Assembly (NCBI GenBank): GCA_005884685.1
Contig: VBAH01000072.1
Coordinates: forward strand, 172,755-236,754
Origin: Alphaproteobacteria bacterium
GTDB taxonomy: Bacteria; Pseudomonadota; Alphaproteobacteria; Rhizobiales; Xanthobacteraceae
Direction of reading: 5' to 3'
DNA length: 64,000 bases
A model generated the notes under the pieces. That model was not told the origin of the DNA. It saw only the letters and a list, made by a program, of their open reading frames with translations, and did no database searches. The position numbers and the translations under genes are program-made. Below are positions 43,469 through 52,706 of this stretch, piece after piece (the stretch's first letter is position 1; each line of letters starts with the position of its first letter).

Positions 43469-44434
43469 ATGTCGAAGGTTACGCATGCCAAGCTGGTGAT
43501 CATCGGCTCCGGCCCGGCCGGATGCACCGCCGCGATCTATGCGGCGCGCGCGATGCTCGAGCCGGTCATGATCCGTGGCTTCCAGGCCGGCGGCCAGCTC
43601 ACCATCACCACCGATGTCGAGAACTATCCGGGGTTCGCCGAAACCATCCAGGGTCCCTGGCTGATGGAGCAGATGGAGAAGCAGGCCGAGCACGTCGGCA
43701 CGCGTCTCGTCGCCGACCAGGTCACCCGGCTCGATCTGTCGCGGCGCCCGTTCCGGCTCGAGTGCGACAGCGGCGATGTCTATCTGGCGGACGCCGTCGT
43801 GCTCGCGACCGGCGCGCAGGCACGCTGGCTCGATCTTCCCTCCGAGCAGAAATTCAAGGGCTACGGCGTGTCGGCCTGCGCGACCTGCGACGGCTTCTTT
43901 TATCGCGGCAAGGACGTCCTCGTGATCGGCGGCGGCAATACCGCGGTCGAGGAGGCGCTGTTTCTGACCAACTTCGCCGCGCATGTCACCGTCGTGCATC
44001 GGCGCGACCATTTCCGCGCGGAGAAAATCCTGCAGGACCGGCTGTTCAAGAATCCGAAGATCTCGGTGATCTGGGACACGGTGCTGTTCGACGTGCTCGG
44101 CGACGAGAACCCGCTCAAGGTGCGCGGCGTCGCGCTGAAGAACGTCAAGACCGGTGCGATCACCGAAAAGCGCGCGGACGGCGTGTTCATCGCGATCGGC
44201 CACTCGCCCTCGACCGAGCTGGTCGCGGGCCAGGTCGAGATGAAGCCATCGGGCTATGTGAAAGTCGCGCCGCACTCGACCGCAACGTCGGTGCCCGGCC
44301 TGTTCGCGGCCGGCGACGTGTCCGACGACATTTATCGCCAGGCGGTGACCGCCGCCGGCATGGGATGCATGGCGGCGCTCGAGGCCGAGCGCTTTCTCGC
44401 CGCCGAGGTCGAACGCCGCGACGCGGCGGAATAA
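43469..44434 (+). CDS. trxB: Thioredoxin-disulfide reductase TrxB
   Basis: A 321-residue NADPH- and FAD-dependent enzyme that reduces thioredoxin. The FAD motif is VIIGSGPAGCTAAIYAARA (residues about 10-28), the redox-active pair is C137-A-T-C140 in SACATCDGFFYRG, and the NADPH motif is VLVIGGGNTAVEEALFL. VPGLFAAGDVSDDIYRQAVTAAGMGCMAA closes the FAD site. GGAGC precedes the ATG. A LysR regulator follows on the same strand. Confidence 0.97.
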   Translation: MSKVTHAKLVIIGSGPAGCTAAIYAARAMLEPVMIRGFQAGGQLTITTDVENYPGFAETIQGPWLMEQMEKQAEHVGTRLVADQVTRLDLSRRPFRLECDSGDVYLADAVVLATGAQARWLDLPSEQKFKGYGVSACATCDGFFYRGKDVLVIGGGNTAVEEALFLTNFAAHVTVVHRRDHFRAEKILQDRLFKNPKISVIWDTVLFDVLGDENPLKVRGVALKNVKTGAITEKRADGVFIAIGHSPSTELVAGQVEMKPSGYVKVAPHSTATSVPGLFAAGDVSDDIYRQAVTAAGMGCMAALEAERFLAAEVERRDAAE

Positions 44435-44473
44435 TAAGATCTCCTCAACGCAAGGGGAGCGCAGGGACAGCTG

Positions 44474-45367
44474 ATGGACTGGGACAAGCTGAAGGTATTT
44501 CACGCCGCCGCGGAGGCCGGCAGCTTCACCCATGCGGGTGAGCAGCTCGGCCTGTCGCAGTCGGCGGTGTCGCGGCAGGTGAGTGCGCTGGAGCAGGAGC
44601 TCTCGGCGCCGCTGTTTCACCGTCACGCGCGCGGGCTGATCCTGACCGAGCAGGGCGAGCTGCTTTATCGCACCGCGCACGAAGTGTTCATGAAGCTGGA
44701 GGCGGCGCGCACCAAGCTCACCGACTCGCGCGAGAAGCCGCACGGCGAGCTGAAAGTGCAAACCACCGTCGGTCTCGGCGTGCATTGGCTCACCCCGCGG
44801 CTCGGCGAGTTCCTCGAACTCTATCCCGACATCCGCATCACGCTGATCACCACCGAACAGGAGCTCGATCTCGCGATGCGCGAGGCGGACGTCGCGATCC
44901 GCCTGCGGCTGCCGACGCAGCCCGACCTGATCCAGCGCAAGCTGTTCACGATGCACTTCCACGCCTACGCCTCGCCTGAATACCTCAAGCGCTTCGGCAC
45001 GCCGCGCAGCCATGAGGATCTCGACCATCACCGCCTGCTGGTGCTCGGGGGCTCGACGGTGCCGACGCACCTGCGCTCATCGGGCTGGCTGATCGATGCC
45101 GGCCGCGACGGCAAGGGGCCGCGCACGCCGTGGTTCACCATCAACAACATCCTCGGCCTGTTGCGCGCTTGTCAGCGCGGCGTCGGTGTTGCGATGCTGC
45201 CGGATTATCTCGTCGAGGAAAACGGCGGGCTGGTGCAGTTGTTCGGCGACGTCGACGACTTCACGTTCGATGCGTTCTTCGTCTACCCGGAAGAGCTCAA
45301 GTCGGTCGCGCGCATCCAGGTGTTTCGCGATTTTCTTGTTGCCAAAGCGCAGCAGTGGAATTTCTAA
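44474..45367 (+). CDS. LysR family transcriptional regulator
   Basis: A 297-residue regulator. The winged helix-turn-helix is WDKLKVFHAAAEAGSFTHAGEQLGLSQSAVSRQVSALEQELSAPLFHRHARGLILTEQGE (residues about 3-62); the effector domain follows with LGVHWLTPRLGEFLELYPDIRITL and ADVAIRLRLPTQPDLIQRKLF. It is 39 bases downstream of trxB, consistent with cotranscription in this order. Its inducer is unknown. It is the last gene before the sRNA candidate. Confidence 0.92.
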   Translation: MDWDKLKVFHAAAEAGSFTHAGEQLGLSQSAVSRQVSALEQELSAPLFHRHARGLILTEQGELLYRTAHEVFMKLEAARTKLTDSREKPHGELKVQTTVGLGVHWLTPRLGEFLELYPDIRITLITTEQELDLAMREADVAIRLRLPTQPDLIQRKLFTMHFHAYASPEYLKRFGTPRSHEDLDHHRLLVLGGSTVPTHLRSSGWLIDAGRDGKGPRTPWFTINNILGLLRACQRGVGVAMLPDYLVEENGGLVQLFGDVDDFTFDAFFVYPEELKSVARIQVFRDFLVAKAQQWNF

Positions 45368-45439
45368 AATCCGCGGCGTTGCGTGCCTGCATGGCTGACA
45401 TGCGGCCATCCGCGTTGTTCACGCGCGCCGCGCGGCTCA

Positions 45440-45579
45440 TACTCTCCTTGCGCTGTAGGCAACCGGTCGCCGATCCTCCCAGGCGGCGATCGCGATGCAG
45501 CCAGCTGTTCCCCTCTGGAAGGTGATTGTCGGCGTCATGCCGACAAACTCAAACCGGGCCTGCAAGGGCCCGGTTTTTT
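45440..45579 (+). ncRNA. Candidate trans-acting small RNA with anti-Shine-Dalgarno loop
   Basis: No protein is needed to explain this segment. It has three ordered hairpins: TCGCCG-atcctcccagg-CGGCGA (45467-45489) exposing CCTCCC in the loop; a single-stranded TTCCCCTCTGG stretch; TTGTCGGC-gtcat-GCCGACAA (45526-45546), a perfect eight-base stem; and a terminator. C-rich loops that pair with ribosome binding sites are typical of suhB/mmgR-like and alpha-r14-like alphaproteobacterial sRNAs; membership in either is inference. The 5' end is estimated. Confidence 0.7.
45553..45579 (+). terminator. Intrinsic terminator of the small RNA
   Basis: ACCGGGCC-tgcaag-GGCCCGGT followed by TTTTT: an eight-base perfect stem and U-run. 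Confidence 0.95.
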
Positions 45580-45669
45580 CTTTGCAGTGTGGTGCACACG
45601 ATCGTGACATTCCAAGGGGCGCGAGTGCGGCGGAATATCTTGTGCGTGACGTGAGGTCAGGTCAGGACC

Positions 45670-46638
45670 TCAGACCCACAGCCGCTCCTTCTCCAGTCCG
45701 CCATAGAGGTGAGCGACGTATTCGCCGTAGCCGTTGTACAGCAGCGTCGGCCGGCGCTCCTTCGTCGCGATATCCTCTTCGGTCGCCTGACTCCAGCGCG
45801 GATGCGGCACCGCCGGATTGACGTTGGCCCAGAAGCCGTACTCGGACGCCGCCAGCGCCTCCCAGAAACTCTTCGGCCGCTCATCCGAGAAAGTGAAACG
45901 GTTGATCGATTTGATCGACTTGAAGCCGTACTTCCACGGCACCGCGAGGCGCAGCGGCGCGCCGTGCTGCTTCGGCATCGGCTTGCCGTAGGCACCGGTC
46001 GCGAGGAACGCGAGCTCGTTGGTCGCTTCCGCCATCGTCAGGCCTTCGGTGTACGGCCACGGGTACCAGGTCTGGCGCTGACCTGACGCGACCGACGAGT
46101 CGAGGAAGGTATGCATCACGAGATATCTCGCCGACGACAGCGGCTTCGCGAACTCGACCAGCCTGGCGAGCGGGAAACCCGACCACGGGATCGCCATCCC
46201 CCAGGCCTCGACGCAGCGGTGGCGGTAAAGCCGCTCTTCCAGCGGCATTTGCTTGATCAGGTCGTCGAAGCCGATCTCGATCGGCTGCTCCACCATGCCG
46301 TCGATCTTGATGCTTCATGGTCGCAGCTTCAGCGCCTGCGCGGCCCTGGCGATCGCCTTGGACGAGCCGAACTCATAGAAATTGTTGTACGCGCCGTTGA
46401 TCTCCGCCGGCGTGACCGGCCGGTCGAGTTTGTATTTGTCGTTGAGCCGGAACGGGTAGAGGTTGGTTGTCGGATCGGGCAGATCGGCGACGCGTTGCGC
46501 GAGCGCGCGGCTTGACGCAAGCGCCGTTGTGGCGGCGCCCGCGGCCGCGCCAAGGAACGCGCGGCGATTGAAGAACAGATGCTCCGGCGTCGCGCTGCTT
46601 TCGGGGATGTCCCAGCCGCGGCGGTGAATCACAGGCAT
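45670..46638 (-). pseudogene. msrP: Methionine sulfoxide reductase catalytic subunit MsrP, interrupted by an in-frame TGA
   Basis: MsrP (YedY) is a periplasmic molybdopterin enzyme repairing oxidised methionine in envelope proteins. The N-terminal part (MPVIHRRGWDIPE) has a Tat signal with NRRAFLGAAAGAATTALA, then SGYNNFYEFG-like sequence NGAYNNFYEFGSSKA. It stops at TGA 46315-46317 right after LKLRP; the frame continues at once as SIKIDGMVEQPIEIGFDDL with the Mo ligand Cys in YRHRCVEAW, through to LYGGLEKERLWV. Homologues have Trp (TGG) where TGA sits (E. coli: LKTDPWTLKISG). So a single base change separates two otherwise intact parts. No msrQ partner lies nearby. Confidence 0.85.
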
Positions 46639-46655
46639 GACGTGCCTCTGGTGTT

Positions 46656-47045
46656 TTGCCAGAGGTAGGGCGGAACGCGGGTCACAGACAAGTCCCGCCT
46701 GCGCCGGAATTCGCGGGCCGCGAAAAGCTCGAACTGGTGCGCGGCAGCGGCAATGTGTTCCGCGATTTCGGCGATCCGAATGCGGACCTCGAGCAGGCCC
46801 GTGCCATTCTGGCCGCCAAGATCATCGGCGTGCTCGACCGGCAAAAGCTGAGCACGCGCGAAGCGCAAAAGCTGACCGGCGTGGCGGCTTCAGAATTCTC
46901 GCGCATCCGCAACGTGAAGCTGGACCGATTCACGATCGATCGCATGATCGCGATCCTCGGCAAGCTCGGCCAGGATGTGCGACTGACTGTGCGCGTCCGG
47001 CCGCGCCGCCAGCGCTTGGCACTCGAGGCGCGGAAGGTCGCCTGA
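46656..47045 (+). CDS. XRE/HigA-like helix-turn-helix protein (orphan antitoxin-like)
   Basis: A protein of up to 129 residues; the conserved part starts at LELVRGSGNVFRDFGDPNADLEQARAILAAKIIGVLDRQKLSTREAQKLTGVAASEFSRIRNVKLDRFTIDRMIAILGKLGQDVRLTVRVRPR. The start is uncertain: TTG 46656 is only 17 bases from the msrP start, and a GTG at 46737 would remove the first 27 residues. The fold is the short HTH found as antitoxin beside HigB/RelE-type toxins, but no toxin gene is adjacent. Its gene converges on the EF-G-like gene with one base between. Confidence 0.72.
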   Translation: MPEVGRNAGHRQVPPAPEFAGREKLELVRGSGNVFRDFGDPNADLEQARAILAAKIIGVLDRQKLSTREAQKLTGVAASEFSRIRNVKLDRFTIDRMIAILGKLGQDVRLTVRVRPRRQRLALEARKVA

Positions 47046-47046
47046 A

Positions 47047-49110
47047 CTACGCCGCCACTTGCGCCGCCTTCTTCGCCGCGATGATCTGGTCCGCGGTGCG
47101 CCCGGTCAGTTCGGCCATGTGATCGAACTTCGCCGTGAAGGTGCCGACACCTGCCGTCGCCGATCTTATCTCGATGATCAGATCGCCGATCTCGGTTTCC
47201 GGCATCATCGCCTTGACCGAGTCCCACCCGGACCAGCCGTCGCGCGTGTCGAAGCCGAGGATCTGCCCGCGCCGGCCCGAGAGGATCGCGTTGATCTTCG
47301 CGGTTGCATCGTTCGGACACACGATCTCGACCAGATGGATCGGCTCGAGCAGCACCGGCTGCGCCTGCGGCAGCGCGTCCTGAATGCCGATGCGGCCGGC
47401 CTGGCGGAACGCCATGTCGGATGAATCGACGGCGTGATACGAGCCGTCGGTCAACGTCACCTGGAGATCGACGACCGCGAATCCCAGTGGACCGTGCTTG
47501 AGCGCTTCGCTCACGCCTTCCTCGACCGAGGGGATGTAGTTGCGCGGCACCGCGCCGCCGGTAATCACCTCGTCGAACACGAACCCGCTGCCACGCGGCA
47601 GCGGCTTCACGTCGATCACCACGTCGCCGAACTGGCCGTGCCCGCCGGACTGCTTCTTGTGCCGGCCGCGAACATGGAGCACCGGCTTCTTGATGGTCTC
47701 GCGGTAGCCGACCTGCGGCTTGTGCCGCGCGATCGGCACCGTGAAGCGGTCCGCGAGGCGCTCGGTCGCGACGCGCAGATGCATCTCGCCCTGCCCCCAC
47801 ACCACGATCTCGTGAGTCTCTGGATTGTGGTGCACCGTCAGCGAGGGGTCCTCGTCGATGAGCCTGCTGAGCGCCTGCCCGAGCTTGACGTCATCCTTGC
47901 GCTCCTTGGCGGCGATCGCGATCGCCAGCACCGGCGGATAGGGCGTCACGCTCGCGATCGGCTTGTGCGCCTGCTTGCCTGCGGTCAGCGTGTCGCCGGT
48001 CTTGGCATGGTCGAGCTTGCCGAAGCCCACCGTTTCGCCCGCGCCCGCGGCGCCGCGCTTCTCGGCGTTCTGTCCCATCAGCTTGGACACGCCGGATACG
48101 CGGCCGGCTTCGGCCGTCGGCGTGATGAAGGTGGTGCCGTCGCCCGCCTGCCCGGTGAGGACGCGGGCGATCGACAACTTGCCGCCATGCGCGGTGTGCA
48201 GCGTCTTGAGCACGCAAGCGACCGCATCGCCGGTCGGCTTGACGCCGAGCCGCGCGACCGTGTCGGCGACGCCCGGCGCCTCGTGACGCAGCGCCTTCAT
48301 CAGGCGCAGCACGCCGTTGGTGCGCGTCGCCGAGCCGATCAGCACCGGGCAGATGACGCCGTCGCGCAGCTCCTTGGCGAGGTCGTCGAACACCTTGTCG
48401 CGCGGCGGCGGAATGTCGTTGAGCAGCTGCTCCATCAGTTCGTCGTCGTGGTCGGCGAGCGATTCCAGCATGGTGAAGCGCGCTTCCTTGTTGCGATCGG
48501 TGTGCTCGCCTTCGAGCGGCACGACCTCGGAGGGCGCATGCTCCTTGTAGATATGGGCGCGCTCGAGCGCGAGGTCGACGAAGCCGATGACGATGTCGTT
48601 GGTCCAGATCGGTATCTGGCGCAGCACCAGCGGCACGCGCGAGGCCGGCTGCAACAGCTTGATGGTCTCGCGCACGCGCTTGTCGGCCTTGTCGATCTTG
48701 TTGAGGAACAGGAAGCGCGGGATTTTCAGCTCTTCGAGCTCGCGCAGGATCAATTGCAGCTGCGGCACTTTCTTCTCGTCGGCCTCGCACACGACGACCG
48801 CGGCATCGACGGCCGGCAGCGCGGCGCGCATGTCGTGGATGAACTCGACCGAGCCGGGGCAATCGATGAACGTATACGTGTCGCCGAGGAAATTCGTCGT
48901 CGCGACCGAAAGCTCCACGCTCATCTTGTGGTGACGCGACTCCGCCGATGCGTCGCCGACCGTCGAACCGGCCTCCACGGTGCCCTGGCGCGGGATCGCG
49001 CCGGTGCGTGCGAGGATCGCCTCAAGCAGCGTGGTCTTGCCGCTCTGGAAGGGGCCCACCAATGCGATGCACCGGGGACCCTTCGGACTCGTGCCGCCGT
49101 TTTCTGCCAT
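47047..49110 (-). CDS. EF-G-like translational GTPase paralogue
   Basis: A 687-residue protein with the whole EF-G domain order. G1 is GPFQSGKTTL (residues about 19-28), G3 is DCPGSVEF and G4 is NKID; later domains have GQGEMHLRV, HKKQSGGHGQFGDV and the C-terminal GRRGQILGFDTRDG...PETEIGDLIIEIRSATAGVGTF. The catalytic His that follows G3 in normal EF-G (DTPGH) is Ser here, so GTP hydrolysis may be slow or differently triggered. This is the second, non-essential EF-G-like family of many bacteria rather than the main fusA, which is usually beside rpsG and tufA. Confidence 0.9.
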   Translation of the reverse strand: MAENGGTSPKGPRCIALVGPFQSGKTTLLEAILARTGAIPRQGTVEAGSTVGDASAESRHHKMSVELSVATTNFLGDTYTFIDCPGSVEFIHDMRAALPAVDAAVVVCEADEKKVPQLQLILRELEELKIPRFLFLNKIDKADKRVRETIKLLQPASRVPLVLRQIPIWTNDIVIGFVDLALERAHIYKEHAPSEVVPLEGEHTDRNKEARFTMLESLADHDDELMEQLLNDIPPPRDKVFDDLAKELRDGVICPVLIGSATRTNGVLRLMKALRHEAPGVADTVARLGVKPTGDAVACVLKTLHTAHGGKLSIARVLTGQAGDGTTFITPTAEAGRVSGVSKLMGQNAEKRGAAGAGETVGFGKLDHAKTGDTLTAGKQAHKPIASVTPYPPVLAIAIAAKERKDDVKLGQALSRLIDEDPSLTVHHNPETHEIVVWGQGEMHLRVATERLADRFTVPIARHKPQVGYRETIKKPVLHVRGRHKKQSGGHGQFGDVVIDVKPLPRGSGFVFDEVITGGAVPRNYIPSVEEGVSEALKHGPLGFAVVDLQVTLTDGSYHAVDSSDMAFRQAGRIGIQDALPQAQPVLLEPIHLVEIVCPNDATAKINAILSGRRGQILGFDTRDGWSGWDSVKAMMPETEIGDLIIEIRSATAGVGTFTAKFDHMAELTGRTADQIIAAKKAAQVAA

Positions 49111-49219
49111 GTCCGCCTCCCTCCGGCCGGTTCCGGTGCTGCCGCGCGGACGGCCGTGTGTTGGTTTCGTGACAGTATCGTTTCAGGCAACGGCCCGACT
49201 GGCAAGGGGAAGCAGCATT

Positions 49220-49359
49220 CGTCATTCCGGGGCGCACCGCAGGTGCGAGCCAGGAATCGATCACCCCAACCGGACCGAGTTGACTCGTCCGTGCAAAATT
49301 CGACGGGATGGTGGTTTTGGATTCCGGGCCCGGCGGCTGCGCGCCGTCCCGGAATGACG
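49220..49359. repeat. Palindromic repeat, family D
   Basis: Starts CGTCATTCCGGGGCGC and ends GTCCCGGAATGACG, with GGGATGGTGGTTTTGGATTCCGG inside. It lies between the EF-G-like gene start and the DUF992 stop. Confidence 0.85.
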
Positions 49360-49367
49360 CGCGTCAA

Positions 49368-49847
49368 TCAGCGCACGAATTGCAGCGAGATTTCCGCAAT
49401 GCCGGCCGCGACGTTGAGGCCGATCTGTCCCTGCACCGAAAGCGGCTGCAGCGCGACCGAGCGATCATTGCCGCCGACCAGGACGTTGGCGCCGAGCCCG
49501 GCACCGATGGTCGCCTCGGCAGAAGCGCCCGCGTAAGACCCGGCAAGCACGCCGCGCCGGCGCGTGGTCGACTGCAACACCGACCAGACGAGCTGGCCTC
49601 CCGTCGTGAAGCCGATATCCAATCCGAGCTTGGTGATGGTCCCGACATATTGCTCCGGCGGCGCCGGATAGCTCGGGGTGAACAGGCAGTTCACCTGCCG
49701 CTGCGAGCCGACGACGAAGCCGATGCCGCCCGACACGTCGCAATTGAGCGTGCCGCTCTGCTCCCACACCGGCCGCTGCGCCTGCACCGGAGCGCACAAC
49801 GCGAGCCCCGACAGTGCCGCGCACGCCAGCTTCACACTCTGTCTCAT
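49368..49847 (-). CDS. DUF992 family exported protein
   Basis: A 159-residue protein with a signal peptide (MRQSVKLACAALSGLALCAPVQAQ), GGGGAG just upstream of the chosen ATG. The mature part has the DUF992 pattern: SGTLNCDVSGGIGFVVGSQRQVNCLFTPSYPAPPEQYVGTITKLGLDIGFT and a glycine-rich C-terminus with a GLNVAAGIAEISLQF end; two cysteines could form a disulfide. It is probably periplasmic or outer-membrane associated; the function is unknown. Confidence 0.88.
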   Translation of the reverse strand: MRQSVKLACAALSGLALCAPVQAQRPVWEQSGTLNCDVSGGIGFVVGSQRQVNCLFTPSYPAPPEQYVGTITKLGLDIGFTTGGQLVWSVLQSTTRRRGVLAGSYAGASAEATIGAGLGANVLVGGNDRSVALQPLSVQGQIGLNVAAGIAEISLQFVR

Positions 49848-49917
49848 GGAGATCTCCCCTGCCCGTTGCCACGATCCTAGGTGCAAATTGCGCCTGAATC
49901 GAGGGGAGTTGGGGGGC

Positions 49918-51159
<1,242 letters not shown>

Positions 51160-51287
51160 TCACGGGCCGCCACGGCAAGCCGGAAGGCCCGATCCATCGA
51201 TGAAACATGCTGATAGCTGCCATCGACAGATGGATACCGTCCGTTAGCCCTTTCGGCCCATCCTGCGGCCCCAAAAGGCAAGCAGAC

Positions 51288-52619
51288 ATGGCCGGTCTTC
51301 TCGGCACCTTGTGCAGCGGCGATTGGCTCACCCTGGCGCGGGCGCGCCTGTGGGCGCTCGCGGTGCTGGCCGCGTCAGCGGGCGGGCTCGTCTATCTCGT
51401 GGCCACCTCGGATGGCCTGATCGACTATCAGGGCCGGCCGCTCGGCACCGACTTCTCCAACGTCCACGCCGCCGGCACCTACGTGCTGGAAGGGCAGCCC
51501 GCCGCGCCGTTCGATCCGCGGCTGCAGCACGCACGCGAGCGGGCGATCTTCGGCGCGACGACGCCGTTTTACGGCTGGCACTATCCGCCGTTCTTCCTCG
51601 CGGTCGCGGCGGCACTCGCACTGATGCCGTATCCGCTCGCATTGATCGTGTGGCAGGGCGTGACGCTCGCGCTTTATCTGTTGGCGATCAAAGCCATCGT
51701 TTCGTCATGCCCGGACATAGCCCGCGAAGACGGGCGTAAACGCCCTGGTGCCCGGGCATCCACGACTTTTGCCGGCTCGGCGAAGCCAGACGTGGATGGC
51801 CGGGACAAGCCCGGCCATGACGCACTTCTTTACCTCCTCGCGCTCGCCTACCCGGCCGTGTTCGTCAACCTCGGCCACGGCCACAACGGCTTCCTCACCG
51901 CCGCGCTGATCGGCTTCGCGCTGGTGCAACTCGATCGCCGGCCAGCGCTCGCCGGCATCCTGTTCGGGCTGCTCGCCTACAAGCCGCAATTCGGCCTGAT
52001 GATCCCGCTGGTGCTGGTCGCGACCGGCCGCTGGCGCACGGCGTTCGCCGCCGCCGCCACGGTCGTGCTGCTCATCCTTGCCGCGACGCTCGCCTTCGGC
52101 ATCGAAACCTGGCGCGCGTTCGTCACGTTCGCCGAATACACGCGCACCATCGTGCTCGAGACCGGCGAGACTGGCTGGCACAAGATCCAGAGCGTGTTCG
52201 CGTGGGCGCGGATGTGGGGCGCACCGGTTTCGCTCGCCTATGCGGTGCAGGGCGCCGTGACCCTCGTGATCGCGGCGGCGCTGATGCGGCTGTGGCGCTC
52301 GCCCGCGCCGTTTGCTCTTAAAGCCGCGGCGCTCTGCCTCGCCGCGATCCTCGCCACGCCCTACAGTCTCGACTACGACCTGATGGTGCTGGCCCCCGCG
52401 ATTGCATTCCTTGGCGTTGATGGCCTCGCCCGCGGCTTTGCCCCGTGGCACAAAACCGCCCTCGCACTTCTCTGGATCGCGCCGCTGGTTGCGCGCGGCG
52501 TCGCACAGGTCACGCTGATCCCGCTCGGCGTGATCGCCATGTTGGTGATGCTCGCGCTGGTGCTGCGCCGTGCGAACGGCGGCCGCACGGCCGCGCCGGT
52601 TCCGGCTGCCGCGCAGTAG
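51288..52619 (+). CDS. GT87 (DUF2029)-like membrane glycosyltransferase with a repeat-derived segment
   Basis: A 443-residue multi-pass membrane protein. The DUF2029/GT87 pattern is visible: hydrophobic helices, GTDFSNVHAAGTYVLEGQPAAPFDP (residues about 50-75), GWHYPPFFLAVAAALALMPYP and GHGHNGFLTAALIGFALVQLDRRPALAGILFGLLAYKPQFGLMIPL. Residues about 139-179 (SSCPDIAREDGRKRPGAR...DGRDKPGHD) are the translation of a 120-base palindromic repeat lying in frame between two hydrophobic segments. Related mannosyltransferases use polyprenyl-phosphate sugars. The insert's effect is unknown. Confidence 0.85.
   Translation: MAGLLGTLCSGDWLTLARARLWALAVLAASAGGLVYLVATSDGLIDYQGRPLGTDFSNVHAAGTYVLEGQPAAPFDPRLQHARERAIFGATTPFYGWHYPPFFLAVAAALALMPYPLALIVWQGVTLALYLLAIKAIVSSCPDIAREDGRKRPGARASTTFAGSAKPDVDGRDKPGHDALLYLLALAYPAVFVNLGHGHNGFLTAALIGFALVQLDRRPALAGILFGLLAYKPQFGLMIPLVLVATGRWRTAFAAAATVVLLILAATLAFGIETWRAFVTFAEYTRTIVLETGETGWHKIQSVFAWARMWGAPVSLAYAVQGAVTLVIAAALMRLWRSPAPFALKAAALCLAAILATPYSLDYDLMVLAPAIAFLGVDGLARGFAPWHKTALALLWIAPLVARGVAQVTLIPLGVIAMLVMLALVLRRANGGRTAAPVPAAAQ
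51703..51822. repeat. Palindromic repeat, family B, inserted in a coding sequence
   Basis: Starts CGTCATG and ends CATGACG; it shares GACGGGCGTAAACGCCCTGG and ATGGCCGGGACAAGCCCGG with the copies at 21969 and 28135. The unit is 120 bases, exactly 40 codons, so the reading frame of the host gene stays open. Confidence 0.92.
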
Positions 52620-52706
52620 CGCAGAATTGGTGCACTGCACCGCCCGGCTTGCGCTACAATCTCTCCGGTTCTAGAGCCGTATCAACCGGCCCCGTGGAGA
52701 AACGCC

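Noticed and set aside
46315..46317. TGA as a selenocysteine codon in msrP
   Set aside because: The aligned residue in homologues is Trp, not Cys, the Mo ligand Cys is elsewhere, and no SECIS-like need exists.
47434..49536. Long open frame antisense to the EF-G-like gene
   Set aside because: Same antisense effect; composition typical of non-coding frames in high-GC DNA.
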